64,000 bases of DNA. Origin: Lenzites betulinus (Eukaryota > Basidiomycota > Agaricomycetes > Polyporales > Polyporaceae). Positions 22,245-32,843 of this stretch are shown here, piece after piece. The notes beneath the pieces are model-generated. The model did not search any database. It saw only the letters and a list, made by a program, of their open reading frames with translations, and was not told the origin of the DNA. The position numbers were made by a program, and so were the translations under genes. The stretch covers positions 124,001 to 188,000 of the forward strand of contig JABYQU010000013.1 in NCBI GenBank assembly GCA_022264855.1, given 5' to 3'. The first letter of the stretch is position 1, and every line of letters begins with the position of its first letter.

Positions 22245-24143
22245 ATGTCCCACGGCGAAGACGGCACGCAGTTTGGGTACGAGGATCACTTCACCCCCGC
22301 GCGCAGTGCGCGGAAGAAGAAACGCAAGAACCGGCCCCACCCCGCGCCCCCTTCCCCCGCTGTCCTCCTGGACAGGGTGTCGGAAGAACTCGCGGAGGGC
22401 GCATGGCTGCGCGCGACACAAAGTCCGTCGATCTCTCCTCGCTCCCCCGTCTCCGCGCCGCCTGACGTGCAGTCGCCCCAGCGAGCCTGCGCGAGTCCCT
22501 CGACGAGGCGTTCCCCGCGTCGGACGCCGCGCCGGGCGTGCTGTGCCTCGGACTCGGGAGCCCCGCGGCGTCGCGTGACGCGCGCGCGCAACTCGCGTTT
22601 CTCCTCGCGGCCTGCGACGATCTCCGCATAGTGTGTCGTCTTCCCATGTGTGTAGAGGGCCCGTGAACCCATCAGCGCGTGTTCGTCCACCCCAGGACCG
22701 CGCGAATGTGTCCGCGTACGACCCCGTCTTCGCGGCGGACGACCTGCAGCTTCTCGCGCAGCTGGGCGTGGCCCCGCTCCCCGAGAACCGGGTACGTGCC
22801 GTACCCCTTCTGTCCGCGTATGGACACCCGCGGCCTTATGCTGGCAGCTGGGTGCATTCGCTGCTGTTCGCCCGCTGACATGTTGCGTTATTTTCGCGGA
22901 TTTCCTCACACAGCGCGCGAGCTATGGCTTGCGAGGGCCCACGATCGCGTTCATGCCGCACTGCGACCTCGACCTTTACGAGAACGTCCTACGCGAGAAC
23001 TGGTCCCGGGCGCGCCTGCCCAACATCCTCCTTATCGCCAACCGCCTGCACGAGTACGCGGACAGGTACGTGCCCTTCCTGTCTGTGTCTGTCTCTCCAC
23101 GCCGTGCGCGTGCGCGTCTCTCCGTCCCTCCCTCCGTCTCCCCGAGAGGCCTCTTCCGCTCCGCGCCCGGTTTCTCCACTACGCTTCCCCTTCCGCCCTT
23201 CTTCCTTCTGTGCTCCGCACGCGTCGCACATTGCTCACACCGCCCCTCGGGCGCACTTAGCATCCCGTCAAGGAAGCTCGCAGCGGAGCACCCGTGCGTC
23301 GCGCGCCTCGGTACGTCCCTCCTAGCTCACTCCCCGTCCACCCGCAGCACCGCTCACACAGGCACCGCGCCCCCTCGATCTGTTCCTGCCACCCCTGCCC
23401 TGCCCGGCCGTCCCCTCCGCCCGCTCTTCCGCCCAATCACCCAATCATCAATTACGCCTCGCGCCTCGCGCCGCACGCGTCGCACTCCCCGCGCCCCACG
23501 TGCCCTTGCGCCTCTCCGAAACGAAACGCGCGCAGTGCCGCACCTGACGACGCGGCCGCTGCAGCCCTGCGCGGCCTTCCCGACCGCGTTCAACAACACC
23601 GCGATCCAGCACGTCGCGCCCGCGCGCCTCGCCGCGCGCGACGCCGATTGGTGGACGCTCCCTCAGGCTGGCCCCGGCGCTCCGCGCGCGCGTTTCGAGT
23701 TGGAGGAGTCCTCTGAATCTGTCACGGACGGACGGGCGCCCGCGGATGCAGTTGCTGCTGCAGAGACGCCTGCTGGTATTCGGGCGACTGCGACTGCGAG
23801 CACTGGCGCGACGACGACCACGGCCACGCGGACGACCACACGCTCAAACGCCGCCGCCGGGGAGGGTGCTGCAGCGGGAGAGGCGCGAGCGCGCGCGGGG
23901 GACGCCGGGCTGGACACTGGCGTTGGGAACGGCAATGTGGACACCACGGCGACGGGGCGAGCCGAGTCGTCGTCGTCGCTCGCGTCGTCAGCGGCGCCGT
24001 TGCCGTCACCGTCGAGGCCGGGATCGCGCCCCGGGCCCAGGGGATCAACGGGACCGAGTCCGGGCGCCGGGGCGCGCGACGGGGAATGGACGGGGGGACG
24101 GGCGCGTGCGGATGCGGGCGTGGCGAGTCCGGATGTGGATTGA
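22245..24143 (+). CDS. SRR1-like domain protein
   Basis: Exons: 22245-22422, 22473-22630, 22696-22791, 22914-23065, 23261-23310, 23536-24143, giving 413 aa. The SRR1 domain is known from the Arabidopsis clock/light protein SRR1 and the yeast relative Ber1; its biochemical role is poorly defined. Matching motifs in order: GVLCLGLGSPAASRDARAQLAFLL, VSAYDPVFAADDLQLLAQLG, RGPTIAFMPHCDLDLYENVLR, NILLIANRLHEYA, and FPTAFNNTAIQHV, which corresponds to the family's FND-like ending. A basic patch ARKKKRKNR near residue 25 could be a nuclear signal. The last 150 or so residues are low-complexity Ala/Thr/Gly/Arg. Introns 4 and 5 (195 and 225 nt) are long for this window. Confidence 0.85.
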
Positions 24144-25758
24144 ATATTGAATACTGAGGATGGGCAGGCTTTGCTTGAAGGCCGTTGCGCCTGTCGTGAT
24201 CCCCGCGTCCGAGTCGACGGCGTGACCGCGGCGCGCCATCGTCGCTTCGAGGGAACGCATCACGTCATTCTCGGGAGGGCAAGACAATTGCAAGGGGACA
24301 GAACAGAACAAGGTCGACCGCCATCGCCATCGCCGCCGCCGCCGCCGCCGCCGAGCTGTCGACGAGGCGTGACAGTCGTGCGGCGCGCCGCACACGATCT
24401 CTCGGTCTGGGGGTTTCAGCCGGGCACTCGGGACTATGCATGGACCCGCGGGTAGATTCCCCGCCGCGGCGGGGGATCTGGGTCGGGGCGGCCTGCAGGT
24501 GATGTACATAGCCTCTTGCCACTGCGCGTCGGGGAGGCGGATTGCTGTATCGGTGTCCTGTCCTCTATCTGGGCTCTACGTTTGCGTACGCGGTGCTGCT
24601 GAATATTATGGCTATATTGCAGGATTATTCGGAGTTTTCGTTGGCGCGGCCGCTCTCAGAGATATCCAAGACGGAGACTGCAGCCTGCAGCCTGCAAACG
24701 TTCAAATGCTTCTCGGTCCCCGGGTAGCGCCCTGCGCACGGGGAGAGCGCACTTCCCGATCAGCATGCGGCATCCTCATCGAGCGGCGAGCCTCGCGCCG
24801 TCAGACCTCTCAGGCTTCAGGCAGGCTCCACTCTCCCGGCGCGCACGACTCGCAATCAGACGCACGCCGCGAGGAACGCCTGCGTCCTGGGACCGAGCTG
24901 CGAGCAACTCAACGTGACACCTCGAAGCTCAGGCTGGCAGCTGGAGCTTGCAGCTTGCAGCATCGAATTCGAGAGGCCGCTCCCCGATCGCGGGTTTTAG
25001 GCTTTACGCACGCCCGCAGGCAGCAGCGTGTCCGACCTATCATCGACACCTATCTGTCGCGTGTGCACGGACACGCACGCACGCACGCATACTCCGCTGC
25101 TGCGCCGACGCGTTGCAGACGGTGAAGTTCTATCCTGTTCCATCGCGCGCGCAATCTAATATCTGGGCCCGGACGCACTTCTATCGCTGCCCCGCCCTGC
25201 CTGCTGTGATCGGGGGTGGGTGTGGCCCGCGTATGCGGTGTTGCGTGTTACGTGTCGAGCCTGGTGGACTGTTCCTGCTATTGGCTATTGTTCGCCGTAC
25301 GTGGGCGCAGTGTCCGGGTGCGCACGGAGCCCTGCGTGCATGTTGCTGATAGCAGCAACTTACCCAGGCGGGCAGGTGGCACGCCCGATGTGGTATTGCA
25401 TGTTGCGCCGTATCGCGCACCGTCCCTCTTCGGGCCCGCAACGAGCCAAACCGTCCTTGACTCTGTCTGCTTGATGTCAGGTCCTGTCAGAACCTGTCAC
25501 CCGCACCTGCACCAGGTCGCGCGACCACCACCGAGCCAGAGGAGGACGCCTCGGCGGGAGAAGGGCGGAGATTCCCCTGGTCCCCTGGTCCCTCGCGCCC
25601 CGAAGCCGCTGGCGCAAGCGACATGTGAGACCCCCGCTCGCCCTCAGTACACAGTTCGCGCCAGTTCTTCTCGCGCGCTATGACTGTGGCTACTGTCCCC
25701 GGTGGCCGGCGAAGGCGCGAAGACGCGAAGCACGCCCGGCGTGTACACGGCGAAAGTT

Positions 25759-27052
25759 GACTCCTGGAAAATTCTTTGGATTTTCTCCTCTCAAGATTAT
25801 CCTGACTTCGTCTCAAGAAATTCGCCATCGGAGACCTCCGGGAATCTCTCAAGAGTGGATATTCCTGAGGTATTTCCAAGAATGATGGCGCAAGATCCGA
25901 GAGATCATCAGCGCTTGTTCGATAGTTTATTGTATCTAATCCCTTCCGATTTGCCCCGAGCACGCCCGATACCGCTGGAATGGGGACAAAATATATTCAT
26001 CTACTACTATGCATACCTACTACTGGTACTGCTACAAAGCCATACATTGAGTGTACATGTATCATAACACTATCAGCGATTATGATACTTTATGATACCA
26101 CTGCAATGGTGGTCATCGTCGGTGGTCGCCGTCACGCTGGCTGCTGCCGTCCTAGTAGCGACTCGAGTAGCGATGAGTATCCTGTACTTACTGTGCACGA
26201 CGGCGGTAGTCTTGCCTCTTCAGGTCTGTCCACACCGTGGTCTGCCTATCGTCGTGCTGCCATAGATGGATCTCAGAGATTTTAGCACAGGGGACTTACC
26301 TTAATCGTTCCCTCCACATGAGGAGAGTCGTGCATGGTCTGTGGATAGAAAGATTAGCAAGAGGCAAGCTATACGGGGTGTGCTGGACATACCAGATCCA
26401 CGAAGCATGCTGTCTTACACAAAGGCCACTTGCCCTCAGAAAGTACGCCCTCATCGCTGCGACGTGGCACACGATGCCACGAGGTTGACGGCACCCACCT
26501 TGCGTTGTGCTTGCGGGGAGATTGTGGGACCTCAAACAGAGCGAATGGTTGTATGACGACGGAGGATCGACTTGCTGTGGGCACCTGGTAGAGAGCTGGC
26601 AGATCGCCAGCGCAATGGGCGGGTCATGAGAGCGAGCAGAGGCATGCCCAGCCAGAGGAAGGTGAAGCACCTAGGGCAGCGCCAGCAAGCTCTTGATGGT
26701 GTCTGCTGCAGGAGAGCTCAAAGTTTTGAGCTCCCAAGACTCAAGAGACCTGGAGAAGGGAGACAAGGAAAGGCGAGCACTCGCGCTGGCTGGCGTCGCG
26801 CAAGGGAAAATTCAACCGTGAGAACTGCTTACTCACGCACGTATCCTGGGAACTCTGCCGCATCCGGACAGCTTGCATCACGTTGATGATGTCTTTGATG
26901 GGACACTCCTAGATTTGGTATGCCCGGCGTCCCCCGCCCTTGCCATCAGCGCTGCACCTCCAGGATTCTCCCAAGATTGGCTACTTCAAGGAAAACACCA
27001 AGAATATCCAAGATTTTTCAAAGCATCACCTTCCAAGATTTTTCCAAGAGTC
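25759..27052. repeat. Diverged inverted repeat flanking an AT-richer island
   Basis: Left arm 25759-25883 contains GACTCCTGGAAAATTCTTTG and, further in, GGATATTC followed by GTATTTCC. Read on the minus strand, 27052-26984 gives GACTCTTGGAAAAATCTTGG and then GGATATTCTTGGTGTTTTCC. The two motifs appear in the same order with few mismatches in each arm. Within the right arm, TCCAAGATTTTTC occurs twice (about 27007 and 27032). No transposase frame is seen between the arms. A decayed non-autonomous element is one reading; the comparison was by eye. Confidence 0.4.
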
Positions 27053-27616
27053 TCCGTTCAAAGAATCGTCAGGATTCATTTTTCGCTGTGTATTGTATGG
27101 GCGCGATAATATAATTGATAGCGAAGTGATAGCACATATGATGTCGCGATTGTCAGGGGCCACTTGCCACGTTCAGTTACCCGTCATAGGTCATAGGGCG
27201 TTCGGACTCCGGAGATCATGTTCTGTGTAAATTGTAATTTCTGAGACTGGGACTCCAGCGCGGGCGCACGAACGCCGATTTACGTATGTTGCGAAGCGGT
27301 GTGTGGGCGGTGGGCGGTGGCACTGGGGGACGAGGCTCGCGGTGATAGGGACTAGCTTTAAGGGGGAACTCTGGGGGCACTGGTAGGAGGTGCGAGGCAC
27401 TGAGGCAGGGCGGCGGCGATCGGCGAGCACACGCTGTATGCGGATTCCGAGGACAGCAGATATATACACCCAGCAATTAAAGGTCACATGGCGTGTGGGA
27501 CGTGGGACGAGTGATAGAGAGAGGGAGATAGAGAGAGAGCAACATGCGAGGAGTACTAGTAAACGATAACAAGACCAGACCAAGACCAGGGCAGGCGACA
27601 CATGATGAGCGAGCAA

Positions 27617-27730
27617 ATGGGGAGGGGAGGGGGAGGGTAGGTGGGGTGGGGGTAGGGAATCCAATGGGACAGGGGCGCAGGGGAGATAGACAGTAAGGGG
27701 AGGGGGAGGGTAGTGGGGAGAGGGAGGCAA
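27617..27730 (+). repeat. G-rich tract
   Basis: Many runs of three to five G separated by one to four bases occur over about 110 bp, downstream of the minus-strand gene ending at 27768. The pattern is compatible with G-quadruplex formation on the plus strand. Confidence 0.5.
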
Positions 27731-27767
27731 TGATAATCGATAACGGGCACTATGGACAGACATATAA

Positions 27768-28685
27768 CTAACACTCGGTCATGATGCCGGGGCGGAACGC
27801 GCGCGCAGAGTCTGGGTACTCTTCGTTGTGGAAGGGGAGGGGCGGGTCCAGCTCAAACGGGTAGAAGTAGTCGTCGTCCGTGCCGACGTACACGTGGGGG
27901 CGGGTGTGCAGCCGCGTGCGCGCCTGTCGCAGCGACGCGGCCGAGAGGTCGGGCGGGGCGAGCGAGGACATGGACTGGCTGTACGGCGTGGACAGGACGT
28001 CTGACTCGTCGTCAGACGTGTCCTCTATCGCGCCGGGCACGGGAAGCTCATCTATGCCGTCCACGTCATGATACGGGAGCGGGTCGTCGTACAGCGACAC
28101 GGCCGAGCTCGATGGGGTGCGCGAGTCGGCGGCGTGTGCGTCGCGCTGGAGCCAGGAGGGAATAAGCGGGGGGTGGAGTGGGGGGTAGGGGATGGGGTAC
28201 GGGACGGCAATGGGGGAGGGCTGGTAGAACAGACTGGAATGGTTGACGAGATCGTCCGAGGAAGACATAGGAGAGCACAAAGGACTTAGCGGTTCGTCGT
28301 CATCGTCCACGGAGCGGGCGGAGACGGAGGCTATGGTGCTGCTGATATCCATGTCGTCGTCGTCGTCACCGAGGCTTTCTAGGAGGGAGTCGAGCCACTG
28401 CTTCTCGCAGTCGCCGCTGACGGCGGAGCGGGAGCCCAAAGAGTGGGGGTCGGGGAACATGAAGGCGTCCTCCTCGACAAGCGCCGGGCCGCTGGGAAGC
28501 TCGTCCTCGTCGCGTCTATATACAACATGTTGTACATCAGGGACGGCTGCCTGCTGGGCGGGCGGGGCAGGGTCAACTGGGGTGTGAGAGCGGGAGATGG
28601 AGTTTTTGAGGAGGACCCAGCGGTGGAGACTGCAGGAGTCTCTGACGCCACCTGCGACGGCAGACTGCAGCTTGGAGCGGGCCAT
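27768..28685 (-). CDS. Hypothetical acidic, Ser/Pro-rich protein
   Basis: An uninterrupted frame of 305 codons from the ATG at 28685. I do not recognise the family. The N-terminus MARSKLQSAVAGGVRD with RWVLLKNSISR is basic and could form an amphipathic helix. The middle is rich in Asp/Ser (DDDDDMDISS and SVDDDDEPLSP), followed by a Pro/Tyr-rich part. The C-terminus HVYVGTDDDYFYPFELDPPL carries aromatic and acidic residues. The frame stays open upstream to 29315, but that part is Pro/Arg-biased and overlaps a TTATAA element, so I take the inner ATG. The sequence suggests a disordered, perhaps nuclear protein. Confidence 0.55.
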   Translation of the reverse strand: MARSKLQSAVAGGVRDSCSLHRWVLLKNSISRSHTPVDPAPPAQQAAVPDVQHVVYRRDEDELPSGPALVEEDAFMFPDPHSLGSRSAVSGDCEKQWLDSLLESLGDDDDDMDISSTIASVSARSVDDDDEPLSPLCSPMSSSDDLVNHSSLFYQPSPIAVPYPIPYPPLHPPLIPSWLQRDAHAADSRTPSSSAVSLYDDPLPYHDVDGIDELPVPGAIEDTSDDESDVLSTPYSQSMSSLAPPDLSAASLRQARTRLHTRPHVYVGTDDDYFYPFELDPPLPFHNEEYPDSARAFRPGIMTEC

Positions 28686-28744
28686 GGTGAACAGAGATGG
28701 TGATTCGGGCGGTTGTGGGACCGATGGCATTGGCTGGGGCGGGG

Positions 28745-28750
28745 TTATAA
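28745..28750 (-). promoter_or_regulatory. TATA-like element
   Basis: TTATAA lies about 60 bp upstream of the minus-strand ATG at 28685. A second CTTATAAG lies at 29147-29154. Either could position the promoter. Confidence 0.4.
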
Positions 28751-29479
28751 GGCGCTGGGAGGGTGCGGAGGGAGGGGAGGGGGCTAAGATAGCCGGTTGA
28801 GCGACAGGGCTAGCGGGGGAAGCAGGGATGCGTTCTGGGGAGCGCGGAGGGCGCGTGTTAAGTGAGATCGGGGTGAGACGTAAGAGGGGGGACGAACGAG
28901 GCAGGCGGGACGCGTGGTGGAGATCAACGGTGTATACGGTAGACGATGAAGGGCTCGAACAGAATGGTGCCGTTCTGGGAGATGCGGACGGATTTGTTGA
29001 CCATGCTGGGAGGTCGGGGTCGCCGGGACGAGAGCAATGTCCACGGGGGCGGGGGAGAGGGCAGGGGGCGCGGGCGGGGACGCGACTTATGCGGACATGG
29101 TGGCAGAGGACGAGGGTCGGGAGGGGCACGAGCGAGGCGGGGGCTCTTATAAGGGCGGCAAGCGACGCGCCCGGCGGTGACTCAACGCGCTTCCTGTTCT
29201 GGCCGATTCCCACTCCCCCGCACAACAGACGCCCGTCCCGTCCGCATTCCGCCATCCCCCTCCGTCTTGTCGCCAGCTGTGGCCAGTGCACCCGTGTATG
29301 CGCGTCCTCGCGCAATCCGCTCGCACTCTCTTGTCGCTATATACAACAATGGCGATACATGCGTACACCGCCCGCCCCGCCACACCAGACGCCCCCAGTA
29401 CGACGCCTTCCGACGTCCGCCCACCCCGGTCGCGCCCACTGCTCCGACCGGTGCGGTCCCTCGAGGCCTCGCAGGCGCC
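28751..29479. other. Intergenic region between the hypothetical gene and the 3' end of CDC27
   Basis: About 0.7 kb, Pro/Arg-biased in translation and with two further TATA-like strings (29147-29154 and about 29336-29343). It probably combines the promoter of the minus-strand hypothetical gene with the CDC27 3' UTR. Confidence 0.4.
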
Positions 29480-32450
29480 CTAGCCCTCGTCCATCACCTC
29501 CTCTCCCACGTCCTGCGCCCTGATGCTCTCCGCCAGCTTTCTTATCTTCCCCAGGCTCTTCGGCGCCACGTCGCGCACCTCCGCCAGCAGCTGCGTGAAC
29601 GCGACCTGGTTCCCCATCAGCCGGTGCACCTTCGCGAGCTGGAACAGCACGTTCGACTCCTCGGGCGACTTGTCCCGCAGGTCCTGCAGATCCGCCAGCG
29701 CGGCCTGTGGGCAGCAGCGCACGTCAGCAAACACGCGCGCGTCAAGGGCGAAATCGAACCCCGCAGAGCGCCTCGACGTGCAGGATCAATCAGACCACTC
29801 CGTCCCGGCGGTGCGGAGCGTCGACCGCGAACACTAACCGTGTATCTCTTGAGCGCGATAAGGATTTTCGCTCGATGATACCGCACCAGCGCGTTCTCGG
29901 GCGAGTACTCGATCGCCCGATCGAACAGCTCCAGCGCCTCGTCGTACTTCATGTACCGCTCCCGCACCTGTTCCCGCGTCAGTAACGTGACCCTGCGCTC
30001 GCGTGACCCCGACGTACCATGCCCACGCACCCCAGCAGCACGGCGTTCTGGGGGTGGATGGCGGACGCCTTCCGGAAGTGATAGTCCGCAAGACGTAACT
30101 TGCTCATCCGCATATAGCACGTCCCCAGCCCGTACCTGCGCCAGACGATAAGCACCGCACAGTGAGAACCCCGCCGGCGGAAGAGGAAGGCGAAGAGGCG
30201 CACCAGGCGTTGTAATGTCGTGCATCAGCACGTAATGCGGACTGGAAGAAGCTGATCGCCTTGTTCACGTCCTCGTCGATCGACTCGTGCCCGCTCAACG
30301 TGTACGCATACGCACACGTCGGGTCCAGCTGCGCCGCGCGCCGGAAACACGTCAGCGCCTGCGTCTTCTCCTTCTGCAGCGAGAACGTGTTCCCGACCGC
30401 GATCCACGCCTGCGGCGACTTCGGATTTGTCGACAGCAGCTCCTGCGCCAGGAACGACAGCCGGATGTTGCGCTGCAGATGCCATAGTAGCGTCGAGTAC
30501 ACCTCCATGTCCCACAACCGATAGGGTTCGAGCACCCGCACCGCCTCGAACGCCCGCTCGGCCTATCGTGCGCGACGATCCAGGCGTCAGTTAGAGCCTG
30601 AATGCAACGAAGCCCCGGGCGCTGACTCACCGCGGGGTACTGTCCCAGTTCGTAGTGCGCCCTGCCCAGCATGGACATCACAAACGCCGAGCGCTGCTGG
30701 TGCGGAGGCAAATCCGCGAGCTCCCCCAGACAGAGCCGGCAGTCGTACAGCGCGAGCGCACGCGCCGCGCTCGCGAACTTGCGCATCAGGTTGTACATCT
30801 CATACTCCGTGCGCTCGGCCGCGTACGCCTCCTCCGCGAGGCGCTCCTGTTCCGCCGTCCACGCGGCCGACGGGGGTGGTGGCGATTCCGAATGCGCGCT
30901 GAGCCCGCCAGGCGAGCCCGGCGCGAGGGCCGAAGTCGCGCCCCCGGGCTCTTCCTCCACCCCCGAGTCGTGCAGCTGCGATTTCGAGCGGGTCTTCGCC
31001 GTCACCCGTCGTCGGGTCGCCGCCTGCCGTTTTGCGGGATCAGCCACACATCCCCGCGCCACACAGCAGAGCAGCGTCGATACGGATAGAGGACGGACCT
31101 TGACCACGGGCTTGCTCCCGAGGCGCGTGCTCCGCCGCGCCCCCGCGCCCGCCCCGAGCTTGCCGACGCCGAGCGCTTGCAACCTGGAGGACGCCGCCGT
31201 GTTCTGGGCAGAGCGACCGGAAGATGAGAAGAGGTTAGCATTCGTCAGGGCCGGGCGTGCGCGTGCCTTTGAGCCTCTCGGGCGGTCGTCCGCGGCCGCG
31301 GGCACGGCGCCCGCGGACTTCGACGGCTTGAGGGGGTGCGGCTCCGCCGCGGTCGTCGAGGTGGACGCGGGCCGCTGCCGTGCGGTAGACCGCAGCTTCT
31401 TGGTCACTGGGCCCGCCTCATCGGCTGAAGAAAGAGGACGCACAGCTGGAGGTTGCACCGCCAAGTTAGCAGGTTGGGACCGGCTTGCGCGTATTGGGGC
31501 GTGAAAGGACGGTTCCGCGTAGAAGGAGGAGTCGGTGGTCACGCTGCAGTGGCGGTCAGTATCGATGGCGGCGCAGCCGGTCTGAGTGGGGGCTACTGAC
31601 ATTGAATCTCGTGGACCCGCGCGGGCCTCCATGGGCTTAAACCCGGGCTTCCAGTCGTTAAAGACGTTACCGGCATTGCCAGCGTCAGGCGTGAAAAATC
31701 CGGCACCTGTGGCTACTGGGATGTGCCCAGGTTTTTGCAACACCGGTTCTGGCCGTGGCGGAAACAGCTCGTCTATCGGAGGAATTTTACCTAGAGTGGC
31801 GGTTTATGCATGGGTCAACGAGCACGCTGCACCGGCCACGCACCTAGCGCACAAAGACCCTCGAACGCCTCCCACAGCCATTTGTTCAGCCTAAGCGCTT
31901 CGCGGTAATTGGCGGCGGCGGCGTCATGCAAGTTGCCCTTGAGCGCACTGTTTCCTGCTTGGCAGTAGAGGGTCGCTGCATCGGGAAACGCACTTGCCGT
32001 ACGCGGGCCCATGGACGCTGCACAAAAATCAAGACCACCGCGGGCAGAGGCGGGCGCAGCGAAGGACGTACGCGTCGGTGTGTATGGGGACGCGCCCAGG
32101 CTCTCGCGCACCTGCATTTCCTGCAGACACGCCTCGAAGGCCTCCCGCGCCTGCCCGTGGCGCCCCAGCTGCAGGCAGGCCTTCGCGAGGATGTTCAGGC
32201 ATCCTATGCAGCGGTTCTCTTTCCGGGTGGCGAGCGCGTTCACTAGTCTGTGGGCGGTGTGTGGCTGGCCGGACTCGATGAGCACCGTCGCATAGAGGTG
32301 GCGCGCGTCGTGGTTCTGGACGTCCTCGACGAAGTATCGCTCCGCGTAGAAGAGCGCGGACTTGAGCAGGCCGGCGTCGACCAGAGACCAGACGAGAGTG
32401 TCATATCGTATGGGCGGGGAGGTTGGCGTGACGGGGGAGTCGCGTTGCAT
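29480..32450 (-). CDS. CDC27: Anaphase-promoting complex subunit 3 (Cdc27), TPR protein
   Basis: Seven exons (minus): 32450-31844, 31790-31099, 31023-30631, 30562-30204, 30135-30018, 29967-29839, 29704-29480, giving 840 aa. Cdc27/APC3 is a TPR scaffold of the APC/C ubiquitin ligase that binds the IR tails of co-activators Cdc20/Cdh1. The N-terminal block (about residues 1-200) reads SALFYAERYFVEDVQNHDARHLYAT and AYRLV-like TPRs. A low-complexity linker (about 215-520) follows. A C-terminal TPR superhelix then runs to near the end, with LEPYRLWDMEVYSTLLWHL, NPKSPQAWIAVGN, GLGTCYMRMSKLRLADYHF and YSPENALVRYHRA. These last motifs are diagnostic of Cdc27/Nuc2. All junctions keep the frame. Confidence 0.96.
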
Positions 32451-32843
32451 GGCGTGCCTAGCGCATACAACAGAAAATCTAGTCTAGCCGTCGCAAGCTG
32501 CAGCAAAAACCAAGTGCGCGTGGGTGTGAGGCTGAGAAAGGTCGGAGCAGGTGGCGGGCGGGTGGCAAGGTGTTGTTGTTCGAGTAAGCGGTCAACCTGC
32601 ACTTCGTTAACCAACCGCGCCTAAACGTCACGTGGCTAAAGGCGTTACGGCGTGACACGGACTGGACAGGGGCGACGGAGGCAAAATCGCCACGGCGCGG
32701 AACAAAGTTCGCAATAAAGCGGGCGTCATAACAAGATGCCATCCCGCTGATGGCTCGTCGAGTACTGTATCATTGGCGGGTGATGTACAATGCAGCAAAT
32801 GTTCTAATCACTACGCGGCAGCTGCTCCTTTCTTCCCTTTCCT
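32451..32843. other. Intergenic region upstream of CDC27, downstream of CCT1
   Basis: About 390 bp between two tandem minus-strand genes. It holds the CDC27 promoter and CCT1 3' UTR; no other feature is seen. Confidence 0.5.

Larger units (their letters stand above)
24144..27767. other. Gene-free stretch with a less GC-rich island
   Basis: 3.6 kb with no gene I can support. A GCC/GCA-type trinucleotide run lies near 24325-24352, and a short GC-rich palindrome around 24454-24480. From about 25.75 to 27.2 kb base composition shifts towards AT, with repeats of the type CCAAGATTTTTCC (see the repeat entry). Open frames here are short and lack motifs. The right edge is G/A-rich and forms the 3' flank of the next minus-strand gene. 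Confidence 0.5.
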
